Part shown: positions 1-11,298 of the stretch, in pieces
Numbering within the stretch: the stretch's first letter is position 1
How the letters are laid out: each line of letters begins with the position of its first letter
NCBI GenBank assembly: GCA_013368315.1
Contig: JAACJM010000042.1
Span: 454,505 to 518,504 of the forward strand
Reading direction: 5' to 3'
Length of the DNA: 64,000 bases
Source: Tetrapyrgos nigripes
Lineage: Eukaryota > Basidiomycota > Agaricomycetes > Agaricales > Campanellaceae
The notes under the pieces: generated by a model
Databases searched by the model: none
Told to the model about the DNA's origin: nothing
Seen by the model: the letters and a program-made list of their open reading frames with translations, nothing else
Translations under genes and position numbers: made by a program

Positions 1-14
1 GGTCCATAATGGTC

Positions 15-37
15 CACGTGATCACGTGATCACGTAA
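15..37. promoter_or_regulatory. Paired CACGTG E-box motifs upstream of the MFS gene
   Basis: Two palindromic CACGTG hexamers lie at 15-20 and 23-28, followed by a half site (CACGTA) at 31-36. The spacing is 8 bp and the three share the unit ATCACGT. CACGTG is the classic binding site of bHLH regulators (Cbf1/USF type). They sit about 210 bp upstream of the MFS start at 238, so a role in that promoter is possible, but they could equally serve a gene to the left of the window. Confidence 0.35.
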
Positions 38-237
38 TTATGTTTTTCTACTCCTGTTTTCTAAATTCAACTTTTCATCGTTCCAACGTCCTCACGATCG
101 ACAGATCTCAACTGTCCCGCTCAGGTCCGTACGTCCGCCCAACTATGTATGATTTTCGGACATCGGACATTGGTCGCCTTCCGACGGAACGGGGATTTCC
201 GGCTACATTACGTCTCGGTTGTTTTTTTAGAGGAGAG

Positions 238-2180
238 ATGACTCTACAGCTCCTTCAACGCAAGAAAACGCAGCTTAATGAAGCAGAAGAGAAGAAATCT
301 CCCGCAGAGGATCATAACGACGATGTAGACTCCGAACTGGTGCTGCCAAAGATGGCCTCGTTAGTTATAGTCTTGTTGTCGAACATGTTTATGCAGGTGC
401 GTTTTCTGCTTGTAAGATTATGGGTGTGACTGACCTAATGTTTCCTAGATCTCATTCTTCATTGTCGTTTCTTCCTCCAACGAATATGCTAAACACCTTG
501 GAGGTACCTCTACATTCTCTGGTGTGGTCATTGGGATACCTACAGTGTTTTCGGGATTGACTCTAATTCCTCTGATGAAGTATGACCGTGGTAGGTCTAA
601 TTTCTCGTCTACGTCAGCTATTGACCTTTACTAACTGGTTGGCGACAATTAGGTGGTTACAAAATACCCCTGCATGTCTGCTGCGCTTCACTCCTCCTCG
701 GACACATCTTCTACGCTCTGGCCTACCACTTCTCCTTCCTCTACCTCATCCTTATCGGTCGCTGTGTCAACGGCATCGGTTTCTCTATGTGGATGTACTG
801 CAAGCGCTACTGCTCAGACCCTCGCATCGTCGGTCTCCGACGCCGAACTCTACTTGCTAGTTGGCTGATGACAGGGAACGGCGTCGGTATGGGTATTGGG
901 CCCTTACTAGGAGGTATTCTTTACAAATACGTCGGCTTTGATGACCCAGTCACGCAAAACGCCAATGGTCTGAAAGGAAGCTTATGGAATGGGTTCACCA
1001 GTCCAGCTTGGTTACTCGCTGGCATGTGGGTGCTGTATTGGATTGCAGTTTGTGTTTGGTTTGAGGATGTAGAGAAGAATGCATTGCCGCTGGGGTCAGG
1101 GAAAGGAGATGAAGTACAAGGACAACAAAGGTCTCAACCTGCGAAGACAGAAGGCTCAGGCTCAGGCTCGGAAGAGGTGTATGTGACAGCTACCGCTGTC
1201 GAGGACTCCTCTCCTTCTCGATTACCGACTCCTATCCCTATTTCCCGGCCTGGACATCGACAAAGACAGTCGCAGTCTGAAGAGAATCCACTCGAAGCTC
1301 CTGTAGCCCCCACGTCAACTGCCAACCCTGCAACTGACCGCATCTCTTCCTCTCGTTATCCCGTCATTGGCTGTATGTGCTGGTTTGCCATGGCATGCTT
1401 CTTCATCCTCGGAGCTTGGGAAGCCAATATTCCAGTGTACACGAGTCCGGAGGTTACCCCAGAGCTGGGATTTAGTCCGTTTGCTGCTGGAAACTTTTTG
1501 AGCTTGGGTATGTGACAGGTGTTGTGTTGCGCTGTTTTTAGCTTAACTCCCTTCTTTTACATTCATCAGGTGCCCTCATCTGTTTTCCATTCTTTATCGG
1601 CAATGTCTTCCTCGCTCGCCGTGTCCAAGACCGTTGGACACTCGCAACAGGGACCTTCATAGGAGGCTCAGCCCTCGTCATCTTCCTCATTCTCCTCGGT
1701 CTCGACAAAACATCCATTGGCGGAATTTCTCCTCCTCACTCTCTTCTCACCAACTCCTCTACATCCATGTCTACGTCCACATCCACCATATACGATTCAG
1801 ATACCTCCCCAATCAGAGAAATAGGTCTCGCCTCCGCTCCTGCCCTCTTCGTCTGTTGGTTCCTCGTCGCCCTAGGGTTCAACATTGCATCTACAGTAAC
1901 TATGTCTTTATTGAGTAAACAACTCCCTTCGACTCCTCGATGGAATGGGATCTCGTCTTTGGTGATACAGTATTCTAACTATACGGGACGGGTTACGGGG
2001 GCGGTTTGGGGTGGGTATGGAGGTGGGATTGGAGGTGTAGGGAGAGGTGCGGGAGTATTGACGGCTGAGAGGATTAGGTCGGGGATGATGGGGTACGTGG
2101 GGCTGGAGTTGGCTATAGTATGCATAGGAGGGGTGATTTGCGGGGTTTGTTGGAGGCAGTTAAAGGCGAAGACGGGGTGA
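238..2180 (+). CDS. Major facilitator superfamily transporter
   Basis: Multi-pass membrane transporter of the MFS general-substrate type; substrate unknown. Four exons read cleanly: 238-396, 449-590, 653-1507 and 1570-2180, with GT-AG introns of 52, 62 and 62 nt, giving about 588 residues. Hydrophobic helices begin after an acidic, Lys-rich N-terminal tail of about 35 residues (VIVLLSNMFMQISFFIVV). The conserved loop RCVNGIGFSMWMYCKRYC followed by SDPRIVGLRRRTLLASW is the strongest family match. It resembles Agaricomycete proteins annotated as MFS general substrate transporters and related to the MFSD8/CLN7 group. A Ser/Pro-rich cytoplasmic loop of about 90 residues (bases 1090-1350) lies between the two helix bundles, as expected for MFS. 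Family confidence is high; the substrate cannot be told. Confidence 0.85.
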
Positions 2181-3782
2181 AGATAGAACTGGGGTCAATG
2201 TTACTATACGATCATGTTCCTCAGATAGAAGCTAGAACATATGGAGAAAAATTGTGTATAATTCTTGGCTAATCTGACGTACAATACTCTGACGATATAG
2301 CCGAAGTGAGGACATCGGTATATGATATGGGGAAAGAGAGGATGCAGATACAAGCCAAGTCAGATTATTGGAACCACAGGCAGTAATGTGAAAGAAAGCG
2401 TCAACGCAAACAGCCAGATTATTTGACTCAACGGGGAGCCGCTACAACACCACACCACTGGGAGCTTAGGATCCAGCAACGTCACGACCAACGACATTGG
2501 GAGCTGCGAGGGAAGGGCCACTAATGGAGTTTGCACCTGCATCTGCATCTTGGACACCGATAGAGTCGTTCATACCGGGACCACTGCCAGAACCAGCACC
2601 AGCACCAGCGCCAGCGTCAGTTTTTCTCCCAGAAGTCCAGATGGAAGCTGAGGTAAAGTCTCGGGTGGGGATAACCAAGAAAGTCGGCGGGGAGACGGGT
2701 AAAGCTATGGTAGCCGAGGAAGAACCTTGGAGGAACATGGCCAATGGCGACCACGAGGCCAAAAACGAGGAGGAAAATGAGGCACTGGAGCCGGTACTGT
2801 CTTGAAGGTTTGCTGGGTATTGGGTCTGAGAAAAAGCCTGTGTAAAGGTCGAGTCCTGATCGACTCGCTCGGGTACTGAAGTCGTCCTGGGTAAAATCGA
2901 GGCCGTTCAAAGCCTCACGACCTCGATATAGCTGGGATGCGAAGCCCGCACATTGGGACAACGATGCGGGTTTCTGATTTTTGGAAGATCAGCTACAGTC
3001 AAAACTAGAAAAATGTGACGTTGACGTACTTTTCAGACTCTCCGGGCCTCGTACAACTCCATTTTTTCAATTCTATTCCATCTCCAGATATCCATCCCAT
3101 TGTTTCTTCAACACGCGTTGGCCTCAGTGAAAGTGTACGCCGTTACGTCACAGAACCAGTCCAAGGGCTTGATTTTACGTGGTAAATCCTTCTGGCTAGA
3201 GCGGGAAGCCCAAAGCTCATGACACGGTCGGGGTTGGCTGGGAAAAGTTGGTTTAACGGTCAGCAGTGGCCCAGCAATACTGCACCCATATAGACGGATG
3301 GAGAACATGGTCCTTACAGTCGAGAAACGGCGGGTTGTGGAATTGCGAACTCAGGAATCAAGAATCAAGGGTGAGTTTAGCCGACTACGCTAAGTATAAC
3401 TCAGGTACATATAAAATAGAATGAGGCCTTGAGGCATCACAATATGTACAGCAGGGTGAGAGCTGCCGTAAAAACTGTAACAGCTGATTGAGGCCATAGG
3501 ACGGAGATTATTATTGGACTGTATACCTACAACGAGATAGAGTACTAAAACTGGCGGAATCTAGAAATACATACATAGACCGGTAGTGATACATAATACA
3601 TTGTCAACAGTCTTGTTTCGTCAGTCATAGCAGCATCATGGTCGTATCGAGTCAAGTCCAAGCAAGTGCACAAGTTCCCAGAACCAAAACACCCAGCAAA
3701 ACCAACCCAACCCAGAGCAAAAGAGAGAAAAAAAGCATCGTTCTTAGAACAATGATCCAGTCTTCACCCGTCCGTCGACTGA
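2181..3782. other. Intergenic stretch with a weak minus-strand open frame
   Basis: This lies between the ends of two convergent genes. On the minus strand an open frame at 2961-2617 contains one plausible membrane helix (CLIFLLVFGLVVAIGHV). The overlapping frame 2762-2466 encodes an Ala/Gly/Ser-rich tail. They could be exons of one small membrane protein, but I found no convincing splice pair joining them and recognise no family. From 3300 to 3780 I see only AT-rich sequence that is probably 3' UTR or spacer. Confidence 0.25.
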
Positions 3783-5938
3783 CTACACCAACAAACCCAA
3801 CCCAACGCTAACAGCCATCGCAACCCAGAAGCACGTCGTAGAGACCTGGGAGGCTACTACACCAATAGCACCGTTCTCATTTGCATTACCCGTCTGCGCT
3901 GGAGAAGACTCCGTCGATGAAGCTGTAGAAGCAGGTGAAGTAGCACTAGGCGAAGCTCTGACGGTCGTCATAGTCGGCCTAGGAGGCTCCGGTGAGGGTT
4001 CAGAGAGGAAGATGTCGATTTGTGCGCCTGTGAAGACGAAATGAAGTAATAGATCGTAAGCATAAGCAGAAGCAAAAGTTAAAGCAAAAGCAATAACAAT
4101 CACAGCCCTAATAGGCTACTTAGATGTACACTCACCATCAGCAAAACCCAACTTATCATTATACGATGGGCTTCTAGGATTTCCACTGAAATCATTTCCC
4201 TCAACCTCAATGTTATCCCCTTCCAGCTGATTCCAAAAAATCATTTGCTTGGCTCCTTGGACACATTGCCCATTGGGACCTGCTTGATTGGATCCTAATG
4301 AACCTTCACACCATGTAGCGGGCTGAGCAGGAGCGAGAGGTGCAGTGCCGGGTGTACCGGTGACACGGCATTTGTAGGGGAACATGTACATGTTGGGTTC
4401 GCCGCAGCTGTTACGATGGGACCGTCAGGATACGAATAACCAAGGTTGAAGGAAATAGAAGAGAAGAGAAAGAGAACGGATATAAGGTTACAGGAACGAA
4501 AGAAGCGATAGCGGTAATGAAGGAGACAGGAGGAACAAGAAGAGAAGTGATTATAACAGAAGCGATTGGGAAAGACCGTAAAATTAAAAAGCGAAAAGTA
4601 AGACGTACCCATTAGGAACCCATCCCCAGGCACAGATACACCCATCGTCAGGACAAGCAGGTAGGTTTGGGACTTTGAAGGTAGCGAGACGTTTCCAGGG
4701 GGTGCTGTAGACGAAGAGAACAAAGAACGGAAAAGAACAGACAACGTAGGTCAGCACAGAGTACGCGGTCAAAGAAAAGAACGAGAAGAGAAGAAGCGAA
4801 TGGAGTACGGCAGTCAGGAAAATGGAGGAAGGAGGAAGAGGTCGATGAAGTGAAGAAGAATAAGCGTACTTGTAAGCAACAGTGAAAACGACAAGATTCT
4901 CTGGAGTGACGTTCTTGATGTCAGACTACAAAGCGAGTAGAAGAATGATGTAAGTGATAATGTCACAGAGACATCATTGCCATTGGAACGATGAGGTATG
5001 AGTCCAGGATACACACCTGGTAGGATATAGCAAAAGCCGATCCAGAAGCCATGGTTTCGTTTTGGGCGTGGACTGTACATGGAGGAGATAGGGAGAGAAC
5101 CCATCAGCGTCGACGTCGTCATCGTCAAGGAAGAAATAGTGAAAGAAGAAAAGTGAAAGAAATACCAAAAAGTCGACATGGTGACGGCAAAAACCCAAAC
5201 GACACCGAAAGGGGAAAACAAGATATGGAATGGAAGAAAAGAACGAAGAAAAAGATGTAACACGCACGATTCGGATCAGATATACACTGCGGTTCCTGTC
5301 CATCTTGCGCAACACCTAATTGATCGTCCTGCAATCCATTCTGTAGAGGTCCAGGGAAGGTATTGGCTTGTTTTCCGTCGTAAGAAAGAGTGGTGAAGGC
5401 ACGATTGGTGGCAAATTCGATAGTAAACTCGCCGTTGGCGGGTCTGCAGGTGAAATTGAGTGGAGTGGTGAGTCCAGGCGTAAATGATAAAAGATGAGAT
5501 TGTGGTACGTACAGGTCAAGGAAGTCACCAGGGGCAGGTGGGAATTGATCGCACTGAATGGATTAGGGGGTCAGTGAGCATATGGATGGTCAAAGGAACG
5601 TAGAGTGGCAGCAAACCTGGTCGAAGTGATGCATCCACCAGTCTTCCTTCTTCATCTAGGAACATGGCACATTAGCATCTCGCACACGATCAAGAACAAT
5701 GGTGCACACCTGAAACATAGGTACGACAGGCGAGTTATTGTTCTGATTATCCTGACCAGGTGTGGTACCATTCAGACAGTACATCCCTACACGTAACAAG
5801 TCAGTGATGACGAAAGGCGGGCAAAAAACTAAGCAAACCTTTACTCCAAGCTGCCACATGAGCATGGATGAGAGGTAGAGAAAAAAAGACATAGAGTATA
5901 GCGGTAGCGCCAGCGTAATAAGTGTTCGTGAGCATCAT
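3783..5938 (-). CDS. AA14 family lytic polysaccharide monooxygenase, GPI-type tail
   Basis: Secreted copper enzyme. Characterised AA14 members oxidatively cleave xylan on cellulose. Ten exons read in phase on the minus strand: 5938-5839, 5786-5710, 5655-5617, 5553-5513, 5443-5268, 5072-5017, 4925-4870, 4704-4609, 4407-4136 and 4027-3783. They give 385 residues. A signal peptide ends at LPLIHA and the mature protein starts HVAAW, supplying the N-terminal His of the copper brace. Family landmarks in order are [76 protein letters not shown] and DGAQIDIF. A Ser/Thr/Pro linker and a hydrophobic terminus ([18 protein letters not shown]) follow, suggesting a GPI anchor. The start could be the first or second of two adjacent ATGs. 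The gene is divergent from the laccase at 7224. Confidence 0.9.
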
Positions 5939-7223
5939 TTATCGTTAGCACCAGGCTTTGTCTATAGAGTAAGTTTAGGGATTATTATGGCCCCAGGCCG
6001 AGAGAGGTATCGTCGTGATGGTGGTTGTGAAGAGAAAGAAAGAGGAGACGGGTAGTCTGCATGTTTTCAAGGAATCGAGCTCTTCATTGTCTTTGCAACG
6101 CTATTGTCTTGGAAGACAAAAGGAAACCCTAACCTTAGAGGTGAGCACTGTCAGTCGCGTGAGCATGTGACCATTACTGTCACAGATGTGACGCGCCTCC
6201 TCATCCCTCATTGCGCCTCTTATGATGCGGCTTTACTGCGAAGCAGCTTGCTGTCTGAGTTCTTCATAATGGGACTTATTATGCCAATGAGATAATTCTG
6301 GCTTGTGATTTCTCTTTGGTTTCGTACAAACTCGTATACGTAACGAGTTATCGTGCTTCAAGTCAACTTCAAAGTTCAAGTTACCGTGTCAGTGGAGCTT
6401 ACAAGAGCTGAGAAGCCCTTCGAATCCTCTTGACCCTGTTCTACTGGAATTTCCTTGGACGCATTATATTGTCACACAAAGTTGGCCAGCGGCTGACTCG
6501 GAAACTTTGAGATAAATACTTGCAATTGAGCGCTTGTGGTACGGTCAGTCCTGCCTATTCGGAGTGGCGGTTCTGCACGGTGTTTCATGCACCCGTTAAT
6601 ACAGCCCTCAAAGCCCCTCTAAATTTTCTTCTAACATGGAATGGGATGTAAATTCGAATATGTACTTTTCTGGTTCTCAGGTCATACGATGGAGATCAAT
6701 CATCAAAATCACAGCCGCCACTCTATCCCTGTCCGACGTTTTTGTCTATCATCGTTTCCGCGCTTGTTGACTCCTATATGCTTTTCTTCTTGAACCTGGT
6801 AGTCTAACTCGGTACCTTAAGCGCGAAATTGGCTCTTCATGCCATGAACGAGTACCCCTACCATCATTGCTATGCTCTTGGCATCGGATCTCCTGTCCCC
6901 TGTAAGACCACTGTATGTACACAGTCTCATTTTTGCCGCTACTAGAAGAAATTAATAACCTTTTCAAGGTCCCTTCGCACTGCAACCCATTAAAATTCAG
7001 GTCTGCTTCGACAAACAAGCTAGATTCCGACGCCCCTGTCACTGCTTCGCCTAATCCTCACTTTGTAAGGTAATGGTTACACCGTCCTACGTGCACTGGT
7101 CCTTACCGACTAATACACTCACATCGGTCTATAAAAGCTCGACGAAAACGTCTCACTTCTTCAGAGTGCTGGAACTTCCTTTCTCTTCTTCACTCGTGCG
7201 AGTCTTTCCGGCGTCATCCATCA
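5939..7223. promoter_or_regulatory. Divergent intergenic region between AA14 LPMO and laccase
   Basis: This 1285-bp stretch separates two oppositely oriented start codons and should hold both promoters. A laccase-side TATA box is seen at 7130-7137 (TATAAAAG). Short open frames here, such as 7042-6749 on the minus strand, have no recognisable content. No RNA gene or repeat was seen. Confidence 0.5.
7130..7137 (+). promoter_or_regulatory. TATA box of the laccase gene
   Basis: TATAAAAG lies 87 bp upstream of the laccase ATG at 7224, a normal distance for a highly expressed fungal gene with a short leader. Confidence 0.6.
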
Positions 7224-9599
7224 ATGATGAAGGGCCCGTTGCTTTCTTTGCTTGTTTTGGCGGTGGGTGCAGCGCATGCTATCGACGTGATCTCGAATTC
7301 CGGGAACTTGCACATCGTTAACAAACGAATGGCGCCAGATGGACACCATCGCGAGTGAGTGCTTTCTTCGTTAATTGATCGAAGATTTTACTTAGTTTCT
7401 GCATAGTACCGTTGTTGCTGGGACGAATTCTCTTAGGGGAAGCTTACCTGGTCCTATCATCCGAGGGAAGAAGGTGCGATTTTTCCCCTTGCTCATGAAT
7501 GATTCCTCACATATTCGCAGGGCGACCATTTTAGCCTGAAAGTCAAGGACGAATTGATCGATCCAAACTTCATTCGCACTACCAGTGTTGTGCGTTCTGC
7601 GTTTCCTCGTCTCTTTCGATAGAACTTGACTATTTCTCCCTTTCTAGCATTGGCACGGAATCGACCAGAAACACACAGCGTGGGCTGACGGGTCTGTTTT
7701 TGTTTCTCCCTGTCCTATAGTTCCTGCTAACTCTTTTTTGTAGGCCTAGCTTCATCACACAATGTCCTATCGCTCCATTTCACTCTTTCCAGTACGAATT
7801 CGACGTTCCAGATCAAGCTGGGACTTTCTGGTATCATTCACATGTTGGTACCCAGTATTGCGATGGACTAAGAGGAGCGTTTATTATTGAGGATCCTAAT
7901 GATCCTCATAAGGATTTGTACGACGTTGATGACGGTGATTAGAACTAATTATCGTTATGAAAAGAAACTGATGCACTATGATTTCCAGAAACGACGGTTA
8001 TTACCCTCATTGACTGGTATGTTTTCTGGTTCTGTACCCTTATGATACTTGGATCTTAATGAACGGGCCAGGTATCATACCAGTGCACTAGCACTATCAC
8101 AAATCCCGGCCCCTAAGCAATCAAATTCGACTCTCATCAATGGAGTAGGACGTTATCCCGGAGGGGTAAGTGCTAAATTTAAAACCCCTAGTCGCCAAAT
8201 CTCTTTAACCAGTGTGTGTATCATGCTATAGCCCAAAGTCCCCCTCGCAGTCATCAATGTCGAACACGGCAAACGTTACCGCATGCGTCTCCTTTCCATG
8301 GCCTGCGATCCTAACTACGTCTTTAGCATCGATAATCACGACATGACCGTCATCGAGACTGAAGGAACCAACGTCGAACCCGTCACCGTCAATGCCATCC
8401 GAATCCTCGCTGCCCAACGATACTCCTTTATCCTCCATGCCGATAAACCCGTGGATAATTATCGTATTCGAGCGAATGCGAGTAGTGGGTTGGCTTTGCC
8501 TGATGGTAGCTCGGCGTTTGGGTTTGAAGGGGGGATTCAATCTGCGATTTTGAGGTATAAAGGAGCTCCGGATGAGGAACCGAAGACGGAACAGCAAACG
8601 GATTGTAAGCTTCTCACTGAATCGATGCTTCATCCACTAGGTAGTCTTGGTGCACTTGGGGAACCTACACCTGGTGGAGCGGATATGGTGTTGAACCTGA
8701 CTTTGGGTTTCCAACTTCCCGCGACGTTTATGATAAACGATGTGCAGTTCGTTTCTCCGAGTGTGCCGGTCTTGTTGCAAGTTTTGAGCGGGAAAAGACG
8801 TGCGCAGGAGTTGTTGCCAAAGGGAAGTGTGTATGGGCTTCCAAGGAACAAGACGATTGAGGTCAGATTGTTCGGGAACAATGCACCCTCTGGGCCTCAT
8901 CCTTTGTAAGATTAATTCTTTCCTCCTTCGTTATACGCCATCTAATGTACTTTGATTATTTCCAGCCACTTGCATGGGGTGAGTTTTCCATTGATGTTCG
9001 CTTTCGTAGAAGAATTTCATGCTAATGTTCTTGAACTAAATTCCAGCATAGCTTCGACGTCGTCAAGAGCGCTGATAGTGATGAATGGAACTTCAAGAAC
9101 CCAGTAAGCATGAATTCCTTTCTATCTTGTCTTATTGGAGAACTGAAGCTTAAATGTGTAATAGCCTCGTCGGGATACAACTTCGGTCGCAGGGGCTAAT
9201 TTGACCGTTATTCGCTTTAACACTGATAACCCTGGGCCATGGTTCCTTCACTGGTGAGTACTCAGCTACTGGACCCGCTCGAACAATGATTCATCGATTA
9301 ACACTTTCGTTAGCCATATTGATTTCCATCTGGACTTGTAAGATCTCAATCCATTTATCTAGAAATTGCAGTGACTGATTCTACAAACATTTTTGATAGT
9401 GGTCTTGCTGTTGTCCTGGCTGAGGATGTACCTGATATCGAGGAGGAGGTCCCTGTTCCCGGTACGAGTTCATTCTCATTATGCCTCGATCAGCTCACTG
9501 ACGATTTTACTCTTTTCAGAGGAATGGAAAAATCTCTGCCCTATTTACAATGCTCTTCCTCCTAGTTTCCGTCCTGAACAACGACCTCCACCCTCATAA
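7224..9599 (+). CDS. Laccase (multicopper oxidase, AA1)
   Basis: Secreted phenol oxidase (four-copper), acting on lignin-type phenols. Fourteen exons read in phase: 7224-7354, 7407-7473, 7521-7589, 7648-7691, 7744-7934, 7989-8016, 8072-8165, 8232-8905, 8966-8978, 9047-9103, 9165-9253, 9314-9337, 9400-9461 and 9520-9599, giving 540 residues. A signal peptide ([19 protein letters not shown]) is followed by all four copper signatures: [38 protein letters not shown] and [19 protein letters not shown]. The residue ten positions after the T1 Cys is Leu, as in mid-potential (class 2) laccases. The exon with the third copper motif is only 13 nt long, and several introns interrupt motifs, which is typical of basidiomycete laccases. 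Two ATG codons are adjacent (7224 and 7227); either may start translation. Confidence 0.93.
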
Positions 9600-9985
9600 T
9601 GATCTGATTACCTGTATGAACATTTCTTGGCTTCATGAGACGAGGTGACATGTCGAATGAAGCTGATGAACTCTGGCTACATGTGCAATCATAGACTTTC
9701 TGTAATGATTATGCTTCTTACTTATTTTGCTTCCTTGTAATGATTTACGTAGAAGTACACATCTCAATTAAGTACTGATAATTTATTATGCTTTGAAAAT
9801 TTGTTTCTATCTGAACTTTCACCGCCTTCATTCAGCAGATTGTGCAAAAGGAACTTGTACAACTATGACTAGGAGTTACAGGGTATACTAGAGTATGGAT
9901 CCGTGGAATGAGCTTGGGGTAAGTACTAATACTACATAGGCGAGCGAAGTGAGTGCCCCTGATAGTCGTCCGCGATTCCACCGTA
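9598..9985. repeat. Segmental duplicate of the 3' end of the membrane-protein gene (left copy)
   Basis: About 390 bp starting just after the laccase stop match 12411-12800. Shared landmarks in order are AATGATCTGATTACCTGTA, CTTGGCTTCATGAGA, GCTGATGAACTCTGGCTACA, TTATGCTTCTTACTTATTTT, AGTACTGATAATTTATTATG, GGGTATACTAGAGTA and TGGATCCGTGGAATGAGC. The right copy includes the stop and last codons of the minus-strand membrane-protein gene at 12741. The left copy therefore looks like the relic tail of a third paralog, whose upstream part is missing. Confidence 0.8.
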
Positions 9986-10507
9986 TGTATCCACAACCTC
10001 CATACATTTCATTGGGCCTCGTAATAAGACTTTCTCACATGCTTGCAGACAATCAGTATTCAGTAACTTGAACAACCAGGTCCATCATGATCACGCAAAA
10101 GTACGTCCTATTGTAATTGCATTTTGGACATTATATCAGATTAGAATCACTAAAATCCAGTTAGAACCCAGATCCAATGCAGATAGAACTGGGCTGGGAT
10201 CTTTACAGCGATTATAATAAACCGTCATTTTGTGTGATGTCAGCAGGTCTCCGCTCGCTGCGGTAGGGGCTCAACTGTAGTTGGAGAAACACCTGAGTTG
10301 AATAGACCTGGAATGGCCCTGGATCCGTTTTCTCCGTATCATTCCAGTTGTTGATCAATTCAGGGCGGGTGCGCGTGCTCTCCGTACTACATATATCAGT
10401 CTCACGGTCACATGACAGATATTCCCTGCTTCCAGACAACATAAAAAGGGCTGGAGCTCAACAAGGGAGATCTCGCCTTCAACGTGAAGGCGGAGAGGCA
10501 GGACACT
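9986..10507. other. Intergenic, upstream of the GPI-type secreted protein
   Basis: No gene is recognisable. An A-rich TATA-like sequence (CATAAAAAGG) around 10440-10449 lies about 60 bp upstream of the next ATG at 10508 and may be its core promoter. Confidence 0.35.
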
Positions 10508-11298
10508 ATGCCGGCCCAATCCTGGCTCCTGAAGTTGTTCTTCATCTCGGCAACACCTGCATTGATCAGTGAGATTTTCTTCACACACGCACAGAGAATA
10601 AAATCTAACATTTTCCATATTCTATAGATATAGCTCAAGCTTCAACCGTAACAGTCAAGCAGGTCAATATTCCTCCCGACAACACCTACGGCGTCAGCCC
10701 AATTACGAGCCCCATTATCTCCAACTTCTTCTCTTACAGTGAAGCGGGTGTCAAGAGCGATGGTAGCGAGACCACGTACGTTTACGAGAAATTGGTTAGC
10801 GAGATGTACGATGGCTTTGGGCTCAGCGTCGTCCCACTCCCTAGTCACACTACCGTTTCAGCAGAAGGTACAGCTTTCAAGACTAGATTCAGAACGCACT
10901 TCTACTATCAAGCTATCTGTCTGACCCTGTTCCTAGGCACCTTTGTTCAATCCTCTGGCGGGTTCTGGGTATCAGAGGTAGATACCGCCATTGTGTATGA
11001 AGCTTCTGGTGGTGGGAGCATGACGGTAGCTGGTACAGCTACGGCAACCGTGTATCAGACTTGTTCTTTGGGGTCAGATGGGAAATATGCTTGTCTTTCT
11101 GAACTCAGGGGCTCAGGCTTCCTGCGTGGCCAAACGCTGAGCTACACGGGGGCCACTGCGAGTGATGTCGTTTTCACAAACGTTGGGGAACTCACTGACA
11201 AGAAGGACAACCACGCTGTCGGAAGTACAATGACCATGGCGTGGCAAGCCATGGTTGTATTCGGCGGAATGTTGATTGAAGGGATGCTTGTGCTTTGA
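10508..11298 (+). CDS. Small secreted protein, predicted GPI-anchored
   Basis: Function unknown. Exons 10508-10568, 10628-10867 and 10937-11298 give 220 residues. The N-terminus (MPAQSWLLKLFFISATPALI followed by NIAQA) reads as a signal peptide. The middle is Ser/Thr/Gly-rich with segments such as GFWVSEVDTAIVYEASGGG and CSLGSDGKYACL. The C-terminus MAWQAMVVFGGMLIEGMLVL is a hydrophobic tail of GPI-signal type. The second intron (10868-10936) is 69 nt, in frame and free of stops. Its retention would add 23 residues without ending the protein, so two isoforms are possible; the spliced form has the better GT...TAG context. I recognise no Pfam family. Confidence 0.65.

Noticed and set aside
2497..2805. 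Plus-strand open frame with a Pro/Ala repeat (PEPAPAPAPA)
   Set aside because: The repeat arises from a short nucleotide repeat open on both strands; no start context or family.
6749..7042. Minus-strand open frame of 97 codons between LPMO and laccase
   Set aside because: No recognisable domain, low-complexity basic end, and it lies in the promoter region of two well-supported genes.
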